Assembly: GCF_030315685.1 (NCBI RefSeq)
Contig: NZ_JASXSI010000020.1
Span: 27,731 to 91,730 of the forward strand
From: Gordonia sp. ABSL11-1
Lineage (GTDB): Bacteria > Actinomycetota > Actinomycetes > Mycobacteriales > Mycobacteriaceae
Length of the DNA: 64,000 nt
Reading direction: 5' to 3'
A program made the position numbers and the translations under genes. Numbering within the stretch: the first letter of the stretch is position 1; every line of letters starts with the position of its first letter. The notes below the pieces were generated by a model. It saw only the letters and a program-made list of their open reading frames with translations, did no database searches and was not told the DNA's origin. Shown here piece after piece: positions 1 to 9,502 of this stretch.

Positions 1-508
1 GCTGCGATCGCTCCGCGGGGCGGTCGCCGAGCGCGAGTGACAGGATCAGGTCGGCCCACCCGTGAATAGCGGTGAGCCGCAACCGTTCCAGGTCGGGATG
101 GACGCCGACGACCTCGACGAGCATGATCCGTGCGCGCCGGGGATTCTCGGCCAACGTGCGGACGAAGGCGCCGAGTGTCGCACGGGCGACGGCAGGCGCA
201 TCCATCGAGGCGACACCGGCTCCGGCGCGATCGGCGACATACCCCGATGCCGCAGCCACCGTCGACGCCCGTGCGACGGCCACGCAGTCGTCGTACACCG
301 CGGCCAGCAGCGCATGACGATCGGTGAACGATTCATAGAAGTAGCGCTGGGTGAGGCCCGCGTGATCACAGATGCGCTTGATGGTGACGCCGGCGAATCC
401 CACCGACCCGAACAGGTCCACGCCCGCGGCGACGAGGTCGGCGCGACGCCGCGCCCGACGTTCGTCCGCGTCGGCTCCGCCGTAGCGGCGGCCTTCGGGC
501 GTGGACAT
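1..508 (-). CDS. TetR-family transcriptional regulator (partial, C-terminus outside window)
   Basis: Reading the minus strand from an ATG at 508 gives an open frame to the window edge (about 169 residues). The N-terminus has the TetR helix-turn-helix layout: a basic lead-in, then GVTIKRICDHAGLTQRYFYE, where the TxxxI..AGLTxxxFYxxF pattern is diagnostic. It probably represses the divergent sterol-desaturase-family gene and itself, because the space between them holds two 20-bp palindromes (583-602, 613-632). The ligand-binding C-terminal half is incomplete, so the effector cannot be guessed. Family assignment is firm; the regulatory target is inferred from position. Confidence 0.85.
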   Translation of the reverse strand, partial: MSTPEGRRYGGADADERRARRRADLVAAGVDLFGSVGFAGVTIKRICDHAGLTQRYFYESFTDRHALLAAVYDDCVAVARASTVAAASGYVADRAGAGVASMDAPAVARATLGAFVRTLAENPRRARIMLVEVVGVHPDLERLRLTAIHGWADLILSLALGDRPAERSQ

Positions 509-582
509 GCGATCGGCTCCCCAGGGTCGTCGGCGGTGTGTCCGTGCTGGTGGTGGCGACGGATGCCTTTACAGGACTCTAT

Positions 583-632
583 CTGACACGCTATCGTGTC
601 AGAAATCTTGATCTGACATGTTCTCGTGTCAG
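583..632. promoter_or_regulatory. Two tandem 20-bp palindromes, probable TetR operators
   Basis: CTGACACG-CTAT-CGTGTCAG at 583-602 is a perfect inverted repeat with 8-bp arms and a 4-nt centre. CTGACATG-TTCT-CGTGTCAG at 613-632 repeats it with one mismatch. Centre-to-centre distance is 30 bp, about three helical turns, so two dimers would bind the same DNA face. The second site ends 23 bp before the ATG at 656, so occupancy should block the promoter of the downstream gene and probably of the divergent TetR gene. Confidence 0.75.
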
Positions 633-655
633 ATGGCCGAAGCAGGAGAACCGAG

Positions 656-1624
656 ATGCTGGACTTCCTCCCGGAGGCGATGCGTGAGCCGACCGTGGTC
701 GCGATCCCCTTCTTCGTGACGATGGTCGCGCTGGAGTGGCTCGCCGCGTGGAAGCTCGATCACACCGACATCGACCGCCCGTCGTCGCGCACCGATGACA
801 CTCTGTCAGAGCGCGGTTCGTACAACCCGCGGGACTCGCGTGCGAGCCTGCTCATGGTGCTGGTCTCGATCGCAACCAGTGCCGGGTGGAAAGCGCTTGC
901 GCTGCTCGCGTACTCGGCGATCTTCGCGTACGTGGCGCCATGGCAGCTGCCGACGGACTCCTGGTACAGCTGGGTGATCGCCGTCGTCGGCCTGGACTTC
1001 TTGTTCTACTGGGAGCATCGGATCGCGCATCGGGTGCGGCTGGTCTGGGCCACCCATCAGGCGCATCACTCCAGCGAGTACTTCAACTTCACGACGGCAC
1101 TGAGACAGAAATGGAACAACAGTGCCGGGATCCTCATGTGGTTGCCGCTACCACTGCTCGGGGTTCCACCCGCCCTGGTGTTCGCGGTCTACTCACTGAA
1201 CCTGATCTACCAGTTCTGGATTCACACCGAGCACATCGGAAAGCTCTGGGCACCAGTCGAATTCGTGTTTAACACACCGTCCCACCACCGCGTGCATCAC
1301 GGCAGCGACGCGGAGTATCTCGACCGCAACTACGGTGGCACGTTCATCATCTGGGACCGCATGTTCGGCACCTTCGCGCCGGAGACACACCGCCCCACCT
1401 ACGGCTTGACGAAACCCGTGGAGACATACAACATCTGGCGGCTGCAGACCCACGAGTACGCCGCGATCGCACGCGATGTCCGACGGGCGCGTGGTCTGCG
1501 CACCCGCCTCGGCCTGGTGTTCGGCCCGCCCGGATGGGCGCCGGCGACCGCGACTCGCGTGGACACCAGGTCTCACCGGACGGGCAGCGTGGTCACCGTG
1601 CCCGACGACAGCAGCAGCGTGTAG
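656..1624 (+). CDS. Sterol desaturase / fatty acid hydroxylase superfamily membrane protein
   Basis: Predicted di-iron membrane oxygenase of 322 residues. The histidine clusters of the family are all visible: HRIAH, HQAHHSS, HTEH and HRVHH, set among hydrophobic helices (for example the segment after PTVVAIPFF). The substrate is a lipid, but sterol, fatty acid or carotenoid cannot be told apart from sequence. The start was taken at ATG 656 because AGGAG lies 7 nt upstream. An in-frame GTG at 626 would sit inside the second operator palindrome and has no ribosome binding site. It diverges from the TetR gene that probably controls it. The 3' end overlaps the convergent hydrolase gene by about 50 bp. 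Confidence 0.88.
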   Translation: MLDFLPEAMREPTVVAIPFFVTMVALEWLAAWKLDHTDIDRPSSRTDDTLSERGSYNPRDSRASLLMVLVSIATSAGWKALALLAYSAIFAYVAPWQLPTDSWYSWVIAVVGLDFLFYWEHRIAHRVRLVWATHQAHHSSEYFNFTTALRQKWNNSAGILMWLPLPLLGVPPALVFAVYSLNLIYQFWIHTEHIGKLWAPVEFVFNTPSHHRVHHGSDAEYLDRNYGGTFIIWDRMFGTFAPETHRPTYGLTKPVETYNIWRLQTHEYAAIARDVRRARGLRTRLGLVFGPPGWAPATATRVDTRSHRTGSVVTVPDDSSSV

Positions 1625-2477
1625 TAGCTGCCGCCCGGGTAGTAGGCGGCGGTACGGTGGCCGGAGATCAGGTCGGTCGAGTCGCCCTCGACGTCGATGT
1701 GGATGCCGGTGGTGAGTGCGACACCGAGGAAGTCCTGCCGCGTCGTCTGCACGATCCACCGCACACCGTGACCGAAGGTGTTCGACAGTGACGGCTGTGA
1801 GGCGATGACCCGGATCCGTAGTCCCGCCTCTCCCAGCTCTCGCGCCGAGTTGTGGAAGTTGTTCCCCAGGAATGAATTCACCGGATCGAACAGCATCAGT
1901 CCGCGCAGACGACGGTAGTCGGCGGGATCCGCCGTGCGTACGGCGTCGGCTGCGGTGAGGGCGAACTCCCCACCCGCGGAATGGCCCGACAAGAGCAGGC
2001 TGTCCGGCACGGTCGGTGCGAGACGTCCGGTGGTCCGCGCCGCTGCCGCGAGGCTGCGTTCCACCGCGCTGGGCGGCCGGTTCCCGTGTGCGAAGGTGAG
2101 CGACGGGTCGCGGATGAACTCGGTGTTGTCGGTGGCGTTGACGGCGACGCCGCACCCGGACACGCTGATGGCGTCGAGGGAGGTGGCCGCGACGAGGAGC
2201 CCGCTGTCGGTGTACGACGACGCGAGTACGCGCAGATGGTCGGCCGTGCGAGCGAATCCGTGCTGGAGCCAGACCAGACCGGTGGGCGTGCCGGTCGGGA
2301 TGTGCCAGCGCACCGGGACCGACGTCGGCCGGTGGTCACATGTGGTGGCCAGGGTCGAGGTCGCAACCGTGTGATGGGTTGCCGCCATGGCGTTTCCGGT
2401 GTTTCTGGCCGCGACGGCGCCGGCCGCTGCGCATAGCGTGACGACGAGTGTGACGACAACCCTGCGAAGCGTGCCAT
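1573..2477 (-). CDS. Secreted alpha/beta hydrolase (lipase-like), frame conflict at start
   Basis: Alpha/beta hydrolase with an N-terminal hydrophobic export signal (RRVVVTLVVTLCAAAGAVAA) and the nucleophile elbow GHSAG in LLLSGHSAGGEFAL. An HGFAR segment probably forms the oxyanion region. Two paired cysteines (TTCDHRP, SGCGVAV) fit an exported protein. The start is odd. The only ATG with a good ribosome binding site (GGAGTAGGAG) is at 2477-2475, but it reads in a different frame from the signal peptide and body. The body frame has no ATG/GTG/TTG between there and ATG 2388, which lies after the signal. A single-base indel just after 2477, real or in the assembly, would explain this. Otherwise translation starts at 2388 and the protein is not exported. 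The gene lies 9 nt after the decarboxylase stop. Confidence 0.7.
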
Positions 2478-2486
2478 GTCGGTCTC

Positions 2487-4001
2487 CTACTCCGAGCGCG
2501 GGCGCTCGTTCAGCCGGGCGAGCAGTTCGGTGAGCAGCGCCTCGGCGCGACGATGGGGCACGATGTCGAGTAGCGCCATGACGGGGGCGAGCTGATCGGG
2601 CAGCGGGCTCGCGTCGTCGTCGCCGGCCAGTCCCAGATCGGCGAGCAGTGCACCCGCCGACGACGCGTCCAGCCCGTCGTCGGCGGCCAGGGACGGGAAC
2701 ACCGTGCACAGCTCGCCCAGATCGATCGGTGCCACACCGCGGACCTCATCCGCGCCGGCGACGAGGGCGGCTGTGAGACCGTCGATCTCGTCTGCGGTGA
2801 CCGGTGTGATGGTGAGGTGGGTGGTACGTGGGAGGACCGGACCGTGCTGTTGTGCGAGCCCCGGTTGGGGCTGGAGCACCCAGCCCCGCTCCCCCACCGC
2901 GTCGGCCCACAGGTGCGGATCGACGCGATCGCTTGCCGGGATCGCGATGTCCGATGTGACCGCGAACAGCGGTCCCACCGGCTCGCCGACGACACGGAGG
3001 CCGGTGATGCCGGAAACACATTGCCGGAGTGTGTCGGTCGCCGATCGACTTCTGTCGGTGAGTGTGGTGAAGCCGTCGGGACCGAGATACTCGATGACGG
3101 CCCACGCGGCAGCAAGCGACATCGCCGATCGACTGCCCAGCATCGTCGGATTGACCACCGGATACCCGGGCCACCGGGTGGTCGCGAAGGCGGCGGACCG
3201 TTTGGCGTCGCGGTCGGCGAAGAGCAGGACCGACGCTCCCTTCGGTGCGAAGCCGTACTTGTGCGCGTCGAGCGAGATGCTGGTGACACCGGGGACACGG
3301 AAATCCCAGGGCGACAGCGCCTCTGACGACGCCCAGAACGGAAGAACCCACCCGCCGATGCAGGCGTCCACGTGGCAGGCGATGCGCTGTCGGGAGGCGG
3401 CGGCCGCGATCTCGGGGACGGGGTCGAGTACGGCGAACGGATAGCACGGTGCCGACACGACCACGATCGCGGTCCGGGGCGTCAGGCGGGCGATGACGTC
3501 GTCGGCGTCGACGACTCCGTGCTCGTCCACCGGGACGAGATCGAGTTCGAGGCCGAAATAGTGTGCGGCCTTGTGGAAGGCGGCGTGCACCGTGACGGGT
3601 GCGACGATCGTCGGTACGCCCGTACCACCTCCCGCCCGCCAGCGATCGCGCGCGGATTTCACCGCCAGCAGGCAGCTCTCGGTACCACCGCTGGTGACCA
3701 GTCCGACGACCTGCGCGTCGCAGGCCTCACCGTGCGCGAGGTCGGCGGCGAAGGCGATGACATCGGCCTCCATGCGGGCCACCGACGGGAACGCGGTCGG
3801 GTCGAGACCGTTGACCGCCTGCACCGACGCGGCAGCGGTACGAGCGAGGTCGTCGACTTCGGCCAGCCCCGAGTCGTACACGTAGGACAGCACCCGACCT
3901 CCGTGCGTGGGGGCGTCGTCGGCGCGCAGGTCTGCCAGCCGCGCGAGGATCTCCGCGACCCGACCAGCAGGAGTCTCGCCGGGTGTCATCTCATCCGGCA
4001 C
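2487..4001 (-). CDS. PLP-dependent decarboxylase / sphingosine-1-phosphate-lyase-like enzyme
   Basis: Fold-type I PLP enzyme of the group II decarboxylase and sphingosine-phosphate lyase type, about 504 residues. TSGGTES is the phosphate-binding glycine loop, HVDACIGG carries the aspartate that pairs with the pyridine nitrogen, and SLDAHKYG carries the Schiff-base lysine. The substrate (amino acid or phosphorylated sphingoid base) cannot be assigned. GTG 4001 was chosen because GGGAGG lies just upstream; ATG 3989 and GTG 4016 are alternatives. It overlaps the stop of the preceding MFS gene by about 10 bp, so the two are likely co-translated, and the carrier may move its substrate or product. 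Confidence 0.8.
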   Translation of the reverse strand: MPDEMTPGETPAGRVAEILARLADLRADDAPTHGGRVLSYVYDSGLAEVDDLARTAAASVQAVNGLDPTAFPSVARMEADVIAFAADLAHGEACDAQVVGLVTSGGTESCLLAVKSARDRWRAGGGTGVPTIVAPVTVHAAFHKAAHYFGLELDLVPVDEHGVVDADDVIARLTPRTAIVVVSAPCYPFAVLDPVPEIAAAASRQRIACHVDACIGGWVLPFWASSEALSPWDFRVPGVTSISLDAHKYGFAPKGASVLLFADRDAKRSAAFATTRWPGYPVVNPTMLGSRSAMSLAAAWAVIEYLGPDGFTTLTDRSRSATDTLRQCVSGITGLRVVGEPVGPLFAVTSDIAIPASDRVDPHLWADAVGERGWVLQPQPGLAQQHGPVLPRTTHLTITPVTADEIDGLTAALVAGADEVRGVAPIDLGELCTVFPSLAADDGLDASSAGALLADLGLAGDDDASPLPDQLAPVMALLDIVPHRRAEALLTELLARLNERPRSE

Positions 4002-5451
4002 TGGGCCCTCCCTCACCGATACCGTCTCCAGCCTGATCGCTGTCCCTGGGCTGATCGCTGTCGATATCGCTGCGGCGCAACGGATATCGGCGTATGAGCA
4101 CGAGACTCCCGGCCGCGAGCGCCGCAGGGACGATGCTGAAGGCGACGATCATCGCCGTCGTCGCGGCGGCAGGCTGGGTGATGTCGGTGTCCGCCTCGGA
4201 GGACACATAGCCGCCGAGTGTGAGGAACACCGTGAGAACCACCGCGCCGAGCGCCATGCCGGTCGTCTCCCCCGCTGTCCACACCCCACCGACGATGCCT
4301 GCCGAGCCCGGCCCGTGCCGCCGCTCGTCGTCGGAGATGACGTCCGGGATCATCGCCATCGGGAGGGACTGCATCCCGGCGTACGCGGCACCCGCGATGC
4401 CGATCACCGGGTACACCCACCAGCCGGGTGACCACCGCAGCCCGCACAGACCGATGGTGGCGACGGCGAAAATGACTGTCGCGATGAAGAATCCGGACTC
4501 CTTTCCGATGCGTCGGGCCACGGCACCCCACACCGGGGCGAACACCAGCGCCGGAGCGATGAGGGCGGCGAACAACACGGAGACCGCACCTTCGTCGTCG
4601 AGGATCCAGGTGGCGATGTACTGACCGTCGGCGAGCATCAGGCCGGTGGCCAGACCCTGCAGGAGGAATGCGCCCACGAGGAGTCGAAGCGGACGGCTGC
4701 GGCGCAGGACGGTGACGGCGGCGCGATACGCGGCGAGCGGCGTCGAATCAGTGTCCGCGTCCGGCTGCGCACCGACGGTGATGCCACGGGGGCCGGCCGC
4801 GCGGGGCGCGCTGCGGGTGGCGATGAGGAGGCTGACGCCGATCACGCACCCTGCGACCACGGCCATGACGAGGTAGCCGACGCGATCGGATCCACCGATT
4901 TCTCGCAGCGCGGGACCGCCGGCACCGAAGGCGAGGATGCCGACGGTCAGCACGACGACCCGTGCGGTGAGAAGTCGTGTCCGCTCGTCGTAGCGGTCGG
5001 TCAGCTCGGCCGGCAGCGCGATGTAGGGGACCTGGAAGAGGCTGAATGCCGTTGCGGTGAGCAGGAATGCAGCGGCGACCCAGAGTGCCGCAGCGGGCGT
5101 GGCGAGCGCAGCGGGAACCGCGAACGTCAGTGCGAACAAGATCGGCAGCGCCACCGCCCCGACGATCATCATCGGGCGTCGAGACCCGTGTCGTCGGAGG
5201 CTGCGATCACTGGCCGTCCCGATGACCGGGTCGATGAGGACATCCCAGATCTTCGCGACGGCGACGATCGCACCGGCTGCGGCCGCCGCGACCCCGAGCG
5301 TGTCGGTCAGGTAGTAGACGAGGACGAGTCCGGGGAGGGTGGCGAAGCCGGCCGTGCCGACGGATCCGATGGCATAGCGGCCGACGGTGGCACCGGTCAG
5401 GTGATCCCGGGTGCCGGGCGGAGATGGGGCAGGTCGGCGGCGGACGAGCAC
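3991..5451 (-). CDS. MFS transporter, GPH (sugar:cation) type
   Basis: Polytopic protein of 486 residues with about 12 hydrophobic segments. The DVLIDPVIGTASDRS stretch in the first half, with its charged loop, is typical of the glycoside-pentoside-hexuronide:cation symporter branch of MFS. The GTG start at 5451 follows a GGAGGGG sequence. The gene lies 22 bp after the murJ-fusion stop and overlaps the decarboxylase, so it appears to extend the envelope operon. In M. tuberculosis sigM and thioredoxin genes follow murJ instead. Substrate unknown. Confidence 0.82.
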   Translation of the reverse strand: MLVRRRPAPSPPGTRDHLTGATVGRYAIGSVGTAGFATLPGLVLVYYLTDTLGVAAAAAGAIVAVAKIWDVLIDPVIGTASDRSLRRHGSRRPMMIVGAVALPILFALTFAVPAALATPAAALWVAAAFLLTATAFSLFQVPYIALPAELTDRYDERTRLLTARVVVLTVGILAFGAGGPALREIGGSDRVGYLVMAVVAGCVIGVSLLIATRSAPRAAGPRGITVGAQPDADTDSTPLAAYRAAVTVLRRSRPLRLLVGAFLLQGLATGLMLADGQYIATWILDDEGAVSVLFAALIAPALVFAPVWGAVARRIGKESGFFIATVIFAVATIGLCGLRWSPGWWVYPVIGIAGAAYAGMQSLPMAMIPDVISDDERRHGPGSAGIVGGVWTAGETTGMALGAVVLTVFLTLGGYVSSEADTDITQPAAATTAMIVAFSIVPAALAAGSLVLIRRYPLRRSDIDSDQPRDSDQAGDGIGEGGPSAG

Positions 5452-5473
5452 ACCTATGTCTACCCCTCCGGTG

Positions 5474-8400
5474 TCAGGCGGTCATAGAGATCTGCCCGAT
5501 CTGGGCCTGATAACCGTTGGGCGCTTGCGGCAGAGACGTCAGCCACACCATCACGAACGGACTCTGCTGCGGATCGGGCACGGTGATGGTCGTCCGCGGT
5601 TGATTCACTGTGCCCGCAGCGATCTCACGTGTCTGCGCGAGGGTGGGTTGGGCGGTCGCCGACGTACGGATCGATACGGCGAATCCCGGCGTCGGGGAGG
5701 AGATCGTCACCGTCTTGACGGCCTTGGGACCGCCGAGGTTGAACATCAGCCCGAGACCGGGCTTGAGTCCGCCGAAGTCCGCTGAGCCACGGTAGGTGTC
5801 GGTCCGCCACGGTGGGGCGGCGCCGCTGATCACGTTGCCCAGGTTGGCCGTGCTGTCGGGCGGCTGATTGGACAGGTCGACCAGGCTGACCCCCTGCAAC
5901 GGGATCGGCGCCGGAGCGGCCGGTGGAGGTGCCGCGGCCCTCGCGGTCCCGGGAGCCGGTGGCGCCGATGACGTGGTGAGGATCGAGTCGATGTCGGTGT
6001 TGTCGCCGTCGGAGCCGAAGATGTTTGTGGCCCACACGATCAGCGCGATCACGATGAACAGCGTGAGCAAGCCGGCGCCGACGAGGAGTGCCACGTTACG
6101 TCGGCCCTGCTGTTCGGGCGCCTTCTCCTGCTGGGGTGACGTCATGGCGATCGGCGGCGCGTCGCCGGTGATCGCCGGGAGCATGTCGGTGTTCAGGTCG
6201 ACGACGGTCGCCTGATCGAGGACATGCTGGACCGTCCCGGCCGTGCGGATTCCGCGCTGACCGTCGAGCGCCCGAGCGGCCACCGCCGAGATCTCGAACG
6301 GCGTCTCCGGCCGTGCCTTGCGCGGTTCGATCGGGTTGCCCTTGTCGTCGGGCTCGGCGATCGGCAACCCGCCGACCGGCTCGGTGGTGTCGTCGGTGGT
6401 GACCAGATCGGTACCGTTCTCCGGATCGAGCGGCCAGCGGGCCAGCAGCAGCGCGTAGAGTACGGCGCCGAGACCTCGGACGTCGGTCGACTTGTCGTCG
6501 CCGGCGAGGGTGCCGGGGAAGGCGAGGACGGCGTTGCCGTCGGTGCTGATCCGGATCCGGTCGGGATGGTCGATGGACAGTGCACCGCCGGAGCGGTGGG
6601 TGATCTCGGCGGCGGCGGCCAGCGCGCGGACAGCGCGCGCGGCACCGATCGGGGACGGCTGGGACCGGGCGACCTCGGTGAGCGACGATCCCGGAACCCA
6701 TTCGGTGACGACGATGCCACCCGACGAACCGCGGACGACGTCGAGCACGCGCGCCACTCCGGCGGAGGAGATCTGTCCTAGGCGAAGCGTCCGCGACAGC
6801 ACGCCCTGCGGACCCTCGTCGGTGATCTTCGCCGACTCACCACGTTCCGGCGGTGGCGCGAGTTGGTCGGCGTCGACGAACGTCAACGCCACCTCACGGT
6901 CGAGATTGATGTCCAGTGCGCGCCAGAACTGGAGTCCGCGGGTGCCGCCGTGGTGATCGAGCAGGCGATACCGTCCGCCGGCCACGGCCGCGCCGGGGAC
7001 CAGTCGGGGACCGCGTGGCCGGGGACGCGCGGTCGGCCCGGGGGTGCCGGACCGTGCCCCACCGGCAGCTGCCGGACCGGGACCCGTCTGATCGGAACCG
7101 GTCGCGGAAGTGTCTGTCTCGGAGGCTGATTCGGGCGTATCGGACGTCGGGGCGGTCGACGGGTCGGAGAGCTGCTCGGTCGCCGGGTCGACACCGTCGC
7201 CCCGCGACACCCGGGTGGCCTGCGACCTGTCGTCGACCGTCACCGAGCCCTTGTCCGGAGCGTCCGGGATGATCTCGGTGTCCCCGGTGGACCCGATCTC
7301 ATTCTCACTCACGCGCCGAGCTCCTCTCCTGCGATATCGCATGTCACGGGGTGCATGGAGACGCATCTCGCCGCCGTCGCGCAAACGCGCGGCCCCGCCG
7401 CTGTGAACCGAGTACGACTGCCATGTGGCGGTGCCCCGGTCGAATCGCCGGAGCACCTGTACCTGTCCAGAGTACGGGAGCGACTCGTCGGTGTTGATCC
7501 GCGGAAACTGAACCGTGATGGTCGGTGCCGATTCTGTTACCGGACGCTCAGGAGGAGCCAAGGCGGGGATGAAGCGGCCGAGCATGCGCCGCACCGACAT
7601 CCCGATCGAGACGACGTCGGGGACGCGGGCGGCGGCCAGTCCGGCGTAGGTGACGCCGAGCACGACGACCGCCGTCAGGATCAGATACACCAGTGATCCG
7701 AACTTGCCGACCTCACTCGTGAGGCGGTGCAGTCCCGAGAGATTCGAGACGGCCCAGACGATCGCGGTCACACCGATCGACACCCCGAATGTCACGAGGG
7801 TGGTGCGGTAGACGTCGGTCAGCTTCTCGTTGTGCAGGCGTCGGCGCAGGAGGAAGTGACCGACGATCGCGCCGACCAGATATCCCAGACCGTTCGACAA
7901 CGCGAGCCAGCGGACCACCATCTCCGGATCGTCGAACAGCACCGGCCCGAGATAGGAGGACACGACCTTCACCGCGGTGATGCCGAGGACCATGGCGGTC
8001 GGTGTCCAGGCGTCCTGGAGGGCGTAGAAGACGCGCAGCTGCACGAGCGTCATCGCGTACGGGATGATCGTGAACGCACCCCAGGCGAGCACCGAACCGA
8101 GTTGGGAGGCATGCTCGGCGTCGAACTTTCCGAAGTTGAACACCGCGATGCCGATGACCGGGCCGAAGAACGTCATGTAGGCGACCACCGGCAGCAGCGC
8201 CACCATCGTCAGCCGCGTGGCCAGGGAGAGGTCGTCGACGACGGCGTGGTCGTCGTCGGCGGCGGCGTGCCGGGACAGTCGCGGCATGATCGCGGTCAGG
8301 ATCGTCACACCCAGCACGCCGTACGGGAGTTGCAGCAACTGCCAGTGGGTGACGTACACGCTGATGCCGGAGGCGTCGGCGTGCGCCGCAATACGGTAGG

Positions 8401-9502
8401 TGATCATGAGCCCGACCTGCAGGATCGCGACGTAGGTGACGATCGCGAGGGCCATGTTGCCGAAGAGTCGGAGTCGGGCGTCGATGCCCCATTTCCACGC
8501 CAACCGCACGCCTGCGCGCCTGATCCACGGCAGCAGGACACCGGCCTGCACGACGACGCCGAGTGTGGTGCCGATGCCGAGGACCAGCAGCTGCGGATCG
8601 GTCATCCGGACCGGGTTCAGCGTGATCTCACCCGGCATCAGCGCGTACAGCACCAGGGTCGCGATCTGCACGATGTTGTTCAGCACCGGTGCCCACGCGC
8701 CCGGTTTGAAGAACCCCTTCATGTTCAGGATCGCGATGAACAGCGCGGACATGCCGTAGAAGAGGATCTCCGGCAGGAGTAGGTAGGCGAGTGCGGTGGT
8801 GAGGGACCGGTTGACGTCGCCGTCGCCGACGTTGAGGAACGTCAGCAGCGGTGCGGCGATCATCGCCACGACCGTGGCGGTGCCCAGCGTCACCACGGCG
8901 AGCGTGAAGATCCGGTTGATGAAGTCGCGCCCACCGTCGGGATCCTCGGCCTCCGCGCGGACGAGCACCGGGATGACGATCGCCGTGAGCACGGCGCCCA
9001 GGACGACCTCCGCGATCATGCTCGGCAGCACGTACGCGGCCTGGAACGCAGAGGCGATCGCCGGGCCGAGCATGGCCAGCACCAGGACGGTGCGGATGAA
9101 CCCGGTGATGCGGCTCGTCAGCGTGGCCAGCGCGATCGAACCGCTGGTCCTCAGGATGCTGGAGTCGGAATCGCGCGCCAGGTCGTTCGACGGCCCCTGC
9201 TCGGTCGGTTTCTCGGTGCTCGGTTTCTGGCCGCTCGTCATCTGGTCCGGGCCGCTCGAGGCGCGCGCCCGGGTCGCGGTGCCGGCACCCCGAGGCGCCG
9301 GACCCGCAGCGGGGCGAGAGGGGATGTGGCGCGGCGGTGGCGGCGGGGGCCCGCCACGGCCGGCCAGCGGCGGCTGGTCGGCCACCGGACCGGACAGCGG
9401 TGCCGGACCGCCGGGGGAACGGCGCCGAGGGCCATCGGCCCCGCCCGGAGGAATCCGGCGGGGTGCTGCTCGACGCGGCTCGCGTGGTCCCTGGTCGGTC
9501 AT
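5474..9502 (-). CDS. murJ: MurJ lipid II flippase fused to a pseudokinase domain and extracytoplasmic C-terminal domain
   Basis: Fusion of 1342 residues like mycobacterial MviN (Rv3910). Residues 1-110 are Pro/Gly/Arg-rich and probably disordered. From about 115 to 650 is a polytopic MurJ/MviN domain that moves lipid II across the membrane. About 830-1090 is a protein-kinase-like domain, then one transmembrane helix (about 1135-1160, ALLVGAGLLTLFIVIALIVW), then an exported beta-rich domain of about 150 residues. The kinase domain looks inactive: the VAIK lysine is replaced (REVALTFVD), HRD is absent (SIDHPDRIRIS) and no DFG is seen. In mycobacteria the phosphorylated pseudokinase binds FhaA and restrains peptidoglycan synthesis, which is the likely role here. 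ATG 9502 overlaps the DUF6049 stop (ATGA). Confidence 0.95.
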   Translation of the reverse strand: MTDQGPREPRRAAPRRIPPGGADGPRRRSPGGPAPLSGPVADQPPLAGRGGPPPPPPRHIPSRPAAGPAPRGAGTATRARASSGPDQMTSGQKPSTEKPTEQGPSNDLARDSDSSILRTSGSIALATLTSRITGFIRTVLVLAMLGPAIASAFQAAYVLPSMIAEVVLGAVLTAIVIPVLVRAEAEDPDGGRDFINRIFTLAVVTLGTATVVAMIAAPLLTFLNVGDGDVNRSLTTALAYLLLPEILFYGMSALFIAILNMKGFFKPGAWAPVLNNIVQIATLVLYALMPGEITLNPVRMTDPQLLVLGIGTTLGVVVQAGVLLPWIRRAGVRLAWKWGIDARLRLFGNMALAIVTYVAILQVGLMITYRIAAHADASGISVYVTHWQLLQLPYGVLGVTILTAIMPRLSRHAAADDDHAVVDDLSLATRLTMVALLPVVAYMTFFGPVIGIAVFNFGKFDAEHASQLGSVLAWGAFTIIPYAMTLVQLRVFYALQDAWTPTAMVLGITAVKVVSSYLGPVLFDDPEMVVRWLALSNGLGYLVGAIVGHFLLRRRLHNEKLTDVYRTTLVTFGVSIGVTAIVWAVSNLSGLHRLTSEVGKFGSLVYLILTAVVVLGVTYAGLAAARVPDVVSIGMSVRRMLGRFIPALAPPERPVTESAPTITVQFPRINTDESLPYSGQVQVLRRFDRGTATWQSYSVHSGGAARLRDGGEMRLHAPRDMRYRRRGARRVSENEIGSTGDTEIIPDAPDKGSVTVDDRSQATRVSRGDGVDPATEQLSDPSTAPTSDTPESASETDTSATGSDQTGPGPAAAGGARSGTPGPTARPRPRGPRLVPGAAVAGGRYRLLDHHGGTRGLQFWRALDINLDREVALTFVDADQLAPPPERGESAKITDEGPQGVLSRTLRLGQISSAGVARVLDVVRGSSGGIVVTEWVPGSSLTEVARSQPSPIGAARAVRALAAAAEITHRSGGALSIDHPDRIRISTDGNAVLAFPGTLAGDDKSTDVRGLGAVLYALLLARWPLDPENGTDLVTTDDTTEPVGGLPIAEPDDKGNPIEPRKARPETPFEISAVAARALDGQRGIRTAGTVQHVLDQATVVDLNTDMLPAITGDAPPIAMTSPQQEKAPEQQGRRNVALLVGAGLLTLFIVIALIVWATNIFGSDGDNTDIDSILTTSSAPPAPGTARAAAPPPAAPAPIPLQGVSLVDLSNQPPDSTANLGNVISGAAPPWRTDTYRGSADFGGLKPGLGLMFNLGGPKAVKTVTISSPTPGFAVSIRTSATAQPTLAQTREIAAGTVNQPRTTITVPDPQQSPFVMVWLTSLPQAPNGYQAQIGQISMTA

